Shown here one piece after another: positions 16,354-19,315 of a stretch of 19,315 nt of DNA; the stretch's first letter is position 1; each line of letters begins with the position of its first letter. A program made the position numbers and the translations under genes. The notes beneath the pieces were generated by a model. The model ran no database searches. It was not told where the DNA came from and worked only from the letters and a program-made list of their open reading frames with translations. This DNA is from an uncultured Lachnospiraceae bacterium (lineage in GTDB: Bacteria > Bacillota_A > Clostridia > Lachnospirales > Lachnospiraceae): positions 1 through 19,315 of the forward strand of contig USJM01000013.1 of assembly GCA_900555005.1 (NCBI GenBank). The letters are read 5' to 3'.

Positions 16354-16493
16354 GCGCGCACGCCCGAGCAGTCACCCATCTTCATCATCTCGAGAATCAG
16401 GTACTGACGGTTTTCGTCGCCCAGCGCAGTGAGAATCCGGCGCGATGCCTCCAGTTCCTCGGACAGCTTTTCTATCTTCTCTTCATGGCTCAT
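16354..16493 (-). pseudogene. ArsR-family winged-helix regulator, first 46 codons only
   Basis: The start is sound: ATG at 16493 with CAGGAG two to three bases before it. It opens MSHEEKIEKLSEELE, then ALGDENRQYLILEMMKMGDC, the typical first helices of ArsR-type repressors (compare the family pattern GDxTRQxIL). After GVR the DNA-recognition helix should follow, but the DNA switches to HsdR sequence in another frame. The hybrid frame runs on to a stop at 16320. It follows the nitroreductase stop by 17 bases, so the two were probably one operon, with the repressor controlling the reductase. It cannot bind DNA as it stands. Confidence 0.7.
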
Positions 16494-16510
16494 GACTCCT
16501 GACCCTGTCA

Positions 16511-17167
16511 TCATTCCTCAAATTTATGACCGCTTGCCGCTTCAAAATCATGCTTTACGATTCCCAGATCAATTTTCGCGTAAAAGCCCAATCCTTTCAC
16601 TTTTCCGGAAAGCTTTTTACCATCCCAGCTGATCAGGAATTTCTGCTGATTCACCGCTGTCGGCGCCAGGCAGGCCGCTTCCATCCCCGTCCGGAACCAG
16701 TCCGGCATCTCTCCTGTGACAGTGCAGAGTTCCTCCATTGGTCTGCTCTTGTGCGGAGCGCCCTGCGTCTTTGCATATCCGAAGGCAACGACAATCACCT
16801 GCTTCTCGTCTTTTTCAACTGCGGCCTTCGTCCTGCCGTGGGTAAGCGCCACCCAGCAGCTGCCGAGCCCGAGCTCCTGCATGAAAAGAACCAGCTCCTC
16901 CCCGTAATATCCGGCCTTTTCATCCAGATCCGCGCTCCTTCTGCCGACGATGACAAAATAATTCTTTGCGCCGACAAAATTCCCGTAATGCGGTTTGGAA
17001 GCCTTGAAGCACTCCGGCTCATCAAAAAAGAGCTGCATATGAAGCCCGCTTTCCCCGTTCAGCTTTTCGACTTCTTCAATCAGCTGTTTTCGGATTTCCT
17101 CCGGAACAGGCTTGTCCTCATACTGACGTATACTGTGACGCGCTTTTATGATTTCCAATTGATCCAT
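16511..17167 (-). CDS. Nitroreductase-family flavoprotein
   Basis: A 218-aa member of the nitroreductase fold (FMN-dependent NAD(P)H oxidoreductases, the putative TM-nitroreductase subgroup). The FMN-phosphate-binding start IIKARHSIRQYEDKPVP is at about 6-23. The middle has FVGAKNYFVIVGRR and YYGEELVLFMQELGLGSCWVAL, where nitroreductases contact the isoalloxazine ring. The C-terminal half has MEAACLAPTAVNQQKFLI. The ATG at 17167 is chosen because GAGG precedes it by 8 bases and the FMN motif follows at once; the open frame to 17413 is leader and overlaps a terminator. It is intact, lies upstream of the ArsR stub and has an inverted repeat (17215-17238) in its promoter region. The natural substrate is unknown. 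Confidence 0.87.
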   Translation of the reverse strand: MDQLEIIKARHSIRQYEDKPVPEEIRKQLIEEVEKLNGESGLHMQLFFDEPECFKASKPHYGNFVGAKNYFVIVGRRSADLDEKAGYYGEELVLFMQELGLGSCWVALTHGRTKAAVEKDEKQVIVVAFGYAKTQGAPHKSRPMEELCTVTGEMPDWFRTGMEAACLAPTAVNQQKFLISWDGKKLSGKVKGLGFYAKIDLGIVKHDFEAASGHKFEE

Positions 17168-17214
17168 TATGTATACCTCACTTTCCGTTAACCTGTTTCC
17201 ATAGCTTACTTTCT

Positions 17215-17238
17215 GTTTATCTGTTTGAGAAGATAAAC
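17215..17238. promoter_or_regulatory. Inverted repeat in the nitroreductase promoter region, candidate operator
   Basis: GTTTATCT (17215-17222) and AGATAAAC (17231-17238) form a perfect 8-bp inverted repeat with an 8-base spacer, 48-71 bases before the nitroreductase ATG. It lies just downstream of the terminator at 17250-17305 and beside a TATGAT hexamer (17246-17241, minus). Its symmetry and place fit a dimeric repressor site, perhaps for the now truncated ArsR-type protein. This is inference. Confidence 0.5.
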
Positions 17239-17249
17239 TGATCATATCG

Positions 17250-17305
17250 CAAAAAGCCCCGCAGGAACCGTCTGTAAAGAAAATCGAGACGATCCGTGCA
17301 GGGCT
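17250..17305 (-). terminator. Strong composite intrinsic terminator
   Basis: On the minus strand AGCCCTGCA (17305-17297) pairs over nine positions (one U-G) with TGCGGGGCT (17263-17255). An inner CGTCT/AGACG stem lies inside, and the hairpin is followed by TTTTT (17255-17251). It begins about 9 bases beyond the MazG-like stop codon and separates that gene, and probably the MATE gene, from the nitroreductase. Confidence 0.85.
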
Positions 17306-17313
17306 CAGGTCCT

Positions 17314-17583
17314 TCAGTCCAAAGAAGAAAGACGCTCCTTGAGAAATTCTTCTACACAACCGGAAAAATTGATACCCATTCTGTCTGCGAGAACGGCCAG
17401 CCACCAGACACATTCCCCAATCTTGGCCGGAAGCATATCTTTGTCCTCACTTGGCCATCGTCCCTGCCTGTCCATCGTCAGCCGGCCGACCAGACCGAAA
17501 TCTGTCAGAAACGCAAGCGCATCCTGGGAAATCTCCCAATATATTGATATTCTGATACATTTCTATAACCTCTCCAAATTCAT
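17314..17583 (-). pseudogene. MazG-like pyrophosphohydrolase-type small protein with an early amber codon
   Basis: From the ATG at 17583 the frame reads MNLERL, then TAG (17565-17563), and continues open for 82 more codons to TGA at 17316-17314. The continuation is protein-like throughout: YWEISQDALAFLTDFGLVG, MDRQGRWPSEDKDMLP and IGECVWWLAVLADRMGINF, ending VEEFLKERLSSLD. The GEC...LA..A...GI pattern resembles the helical MazG/NTP-pyrophosphohydrolase fold, but the assignment is tentative. No ATG, GTG or TTG with a ribosome site follows the amber codon until Met in MDRQGRW, so the full protein could not be made without suppression. It lies 69 bases after the MATE stop. Confidence 0.6.
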
Positions 17584-17652
17584 ATTTTTACTACTGGCTG
17601 CCTCTTTGCGTAAAAGTTTATCAAGTATGCCATCTGTTTTTTATCCACAGAC

Positions 17653-19011
17653 TCATTTCATTTTATCTGACAGCATTTTTTGAAAAACTGAAAAATACCA
17701 TCCATAACCAATCGCATCGGCCAGAAACCATCCAATGGGAACTGCCATCCAGATCCCGGCCTCACCGATAACGGGAGACAGCAGATAGGCAAGAACCACC
17801 CGTGTTCCCAACGATACCACCGTTAGAATAACAGAGATTCCCGGTCGTCCGATTCCTCGGTAAAACCCATACAGCAGAAAAAGGCAGCCGATGCCAATAT
17901 AAAAGGCTCCTTCGATGCGCAGATACCTGACGCCGGATACGAGTACGGCAGTTTCATCGGCTCTGATAAAAATCCGCATGAGCGGTCCGGCAAAGACAAC
18001 GACGAGAAGAGAGATTAAAGCAGAAAAACCCAGACTGATCAGCGTCGCAGCACGGAATCCTTTTCGCTGGCGCTCCCTCTTTCCTGCACCGCAGTTCTGT
18101 GAGATAAAGATTGAAAATGCATTTCCAAAATCCTGAACCGGGAGATAGGCAATCGTATCAATTTTGACTCCGGCAGCAAAGGCAGCCATCGTGATCGTTC
18201 CGAAGCTGTCCACCAGACGCTGCACCAGAAGGATTCCAAAATTCATGCAGGACTGCTGAACACACGTCATACAGGACAAACCCAGAATCTCCCTCAGTAC
18301 ACACGCATCAAATCTCCGCTCATCCGCCTTGGGAAGAAAGTATCGGCATTTTATCAGAAAATAGAAAAATATGCCAATCCCGGAAACGTACTGCGCAATC
18401 ACCGTAGCAATTGCCGCTCCCTGAATCCCCAACTGAAAAACCGGCACAAATAGAAGGTCAAGGCCGATATTCATCAGCGCTGAAATACCCAGGAATACAA
18501 GCGGTATCACAGAATTCCCTACTGCCCGGAGCAGACACGCAAAATAATTATAGAGAGATGTCGCCATCAGGCCTGTGAAAATAATGAGCAGATACGATTT
18601 CATATCTTCGGATATTTCGTCTGGAACACTTAGAAAATCCAACATGGGATCCGTCAGAAGAAAAAGCAGGATATTGATAACAGCAGTTATCACCATGATC
18701 AGGAAAAAAGCATGATAAATGGCGGACCGGAGACGCTGCATATTCTGTTTCCCCAGCTCAATGGAAAACAAAACGCCTGCACCCATGGAAAGGCCGAGAA
18801 AAACAGATGTCAGGAATGTCATCAGGGAATATGCTGAGCCTACGGCAGCCAGTGCATTACTTCCGATAAACTTCCCGACAATCAGGGTGTCTGTAATATT
18901 GTAGAACTGCTGAAGGAGGTCTCCGGCAATCATCGGCAGCGCGAATAAAATCAGACCTTCCACAATCTTGCAGCGCGTCAGATCAAGACAGCCATTTTCT
19001 TTCGTACACAA
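17653..19011 (-). CDS. MATE-family multidrug efflux transporter
   Basis: A 452-aa membrane protein with about twelve helices in two related halves, which exports drugs or metabolites in exchange for Na+ or H+. The N-half opens with the MATE hallmark ILFALPMIAGDLLQQFYN and TDTLIVGKFIGSNALAAVG. The second half has MAAFAAGVKIDTIAYLPVQ and FISQNCGAGK, followed by the conserved GI-rich helices. Length is normal and the frame intact. The start is probably TTG at 19011, with AAAGGA about 10 bases upstream; no ATG is available before the first helix. Downstream there is no hairpin before the MazG-like gene, so the two may share the terminator at 17250-17305. Confidence 0.9.
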   Translation of the reverse strand: MCTKENGCLDLTRCKIVEGLILFALPMIAGDLLQQFYNITDTLIVGKFIGSNALAAVGSAYSLMTFLTSVFLGLSMGAGVLFSIELGKQNMQRLRSAIYHAFFLIMVITAVINILLFLLTDPMLDFLSVPDEISEDMKSYLLIIFTGLMATSLYNYFACLLRAVGNSVIPLVFLGISALMNIGLDLLFVPVFQLGIQGAAIATVIAQYVSGIGIFFYFLIKCRYFLPKADERRFDACVLREILGLSCMTCVQQSCMNFGILLVQRLVDSFGTITMAAFAAGVKIDTIAYLPVQDFGNAFSIFISQNCGAGKRERQRKGFRAATLISLGFSALISLLVVVFAGPLMRIFIRADETAVLVSGVRYLRIEGAFYIGIGCLFLLYGFYRGIGRPGISVILTVVSLGTRVVLAYLLSPVIGEAGIWMAVPIGWFLADAIGYGWYFSVFQKMLSDKMK

Positions 19012-19177
19012 TATCTTCTGGTCCTTTCCGTTTCATTGTTTATTCTCATCATATCGTTTGTAATATTTCACCGGCGTCGAAATTTCTTTTCTTCCCGTAC
19101 TCTTAAAGGTATCGGAAATTCTCTGGGGATTTCATGTCAATATTAATTTAATTTTTTGATGCCAGTGGCTCCATTTT
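19012..19177. other. Intergenic leader of the MATE gene
   Basis: An AT-rich, non-coding interval of 166 bases. On the minus strand there is a consensus TTGACA (19140-19135) but no good -10 at 16-18 bases. A TATGAT (about 19054-19049) lies nearer the gene without a good -35. A promoter for the MATE gene is therefore likely here but not resolved. No terminator for the upstream partial gene is evident. Confidence 0.35.
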
Positions 19178-19315
19178 CTAAAACAGCTTCCGCAATATTT
19201 CTCCGATATCCCCGTCAATGCATATGGACCTGTCCGCAATCTCCTCCGGGCAGTACGCCTCACCCTTGTTGATGCAGGCATGAAGGCCTTCGGGTTCTCC
19301 TTTGTGTACTGCCAG
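19178..19315 (-). CDS. C-terminal end of an unrecognised protein (cut by the window edge)
   Basis: On the minus strand, 45 codons are open from the window edge to a TAG at 19180-19178. The reading includes VHKGEPEGLHACINKGEAYC, then PEEIADRSICID and a final GDIGEILRKLF. The acidic, cysteine-containing sequence looks like a folded domain end rather than a random frame, and codon use matches the neighbours. I cannot name the family from this part. Confidence 0.55.
   Translation of the reverse strand: MAVHKGEPEGLHACINKGEAYCPEEIADRSICIDGDIGEILRKLF

Overview
The window looks like a chromosomal segment of a low-to-mid GC Firmicute, most likely a clostridial (Lachnospiraceae-like) gut or rumen bacterium. 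The basis is protein style, strong GGAGG-type ribosome sites, a heterodimeric ABC exporter, an ABC/FtsX-permease/two-component cluster, a MATE pump and many small clostridial-type accessory genes. Taxonomy is inferred from sequence feel only. Almost everything except enolase and a LysR gene is on the minus strand.

Layout. 157-1451 (+): enolase, with one apparent single-base deletion and an abrupt internal change of codon usage. 1643-5644 (-): an operon of two ABC exporter half-transporters (one canonical, one degenerate ATP site) followed by an HD-domain phosphohydrolase. The first exporter gene has an apparent frameshift near its start. 5803-6881 (+): a divergent LysR-type regulator, frameshifted and enlarged, probably a pseudogene. 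6955-12357 (-): a four-gene cluster read in the order ABC ATPase, very large FtsX-type permease (about 955 aa), OmpR-type response regulator, sensor histidine kinase. It resembles cell-envelope/antimicrobial-peptide sensing and resistance modules. A perfect 18-bp palindrome lies upstream. 12527-13332 (-): a GNAT acetyltransferase and a 74-aa conserved-looking small protein.

13.5-17.6 kb is a patchwork. It holds a cysteine-rich DUF5714-like gene, an unrecognised coding remnant, a methyltransferase cut off after its SAM motif, and an intact fusion of a histidine phosphatase with a free-methionine-R-sulfoxide-reductase GAF domain. It then holds an internal fragment of a type I restriction HsdR helicase joined directly to the first 46 codons of an ArsR-type regulator, an intact nitroreductase, and a MazG-like gene with an amber codon at position 7. 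17653-19011 (-) is a MATE efflux pump, and 19178-19315 (-) is the C-terminus of an unrecognised protein.

Common themes are export and stress defence: a drug exporter, a peptide/envelope ABC module, MATE, methionine-sulfoxide repair and a nitroreductase. There is also an unusual density of lesions. Single-base deletions in enolase, the exporter and LysR, plus fragment-to-fragment joints, mean the window is either a decaying and recombining accessory region or carries sequencing/assembly errors. The sequence alone cannot separate these.
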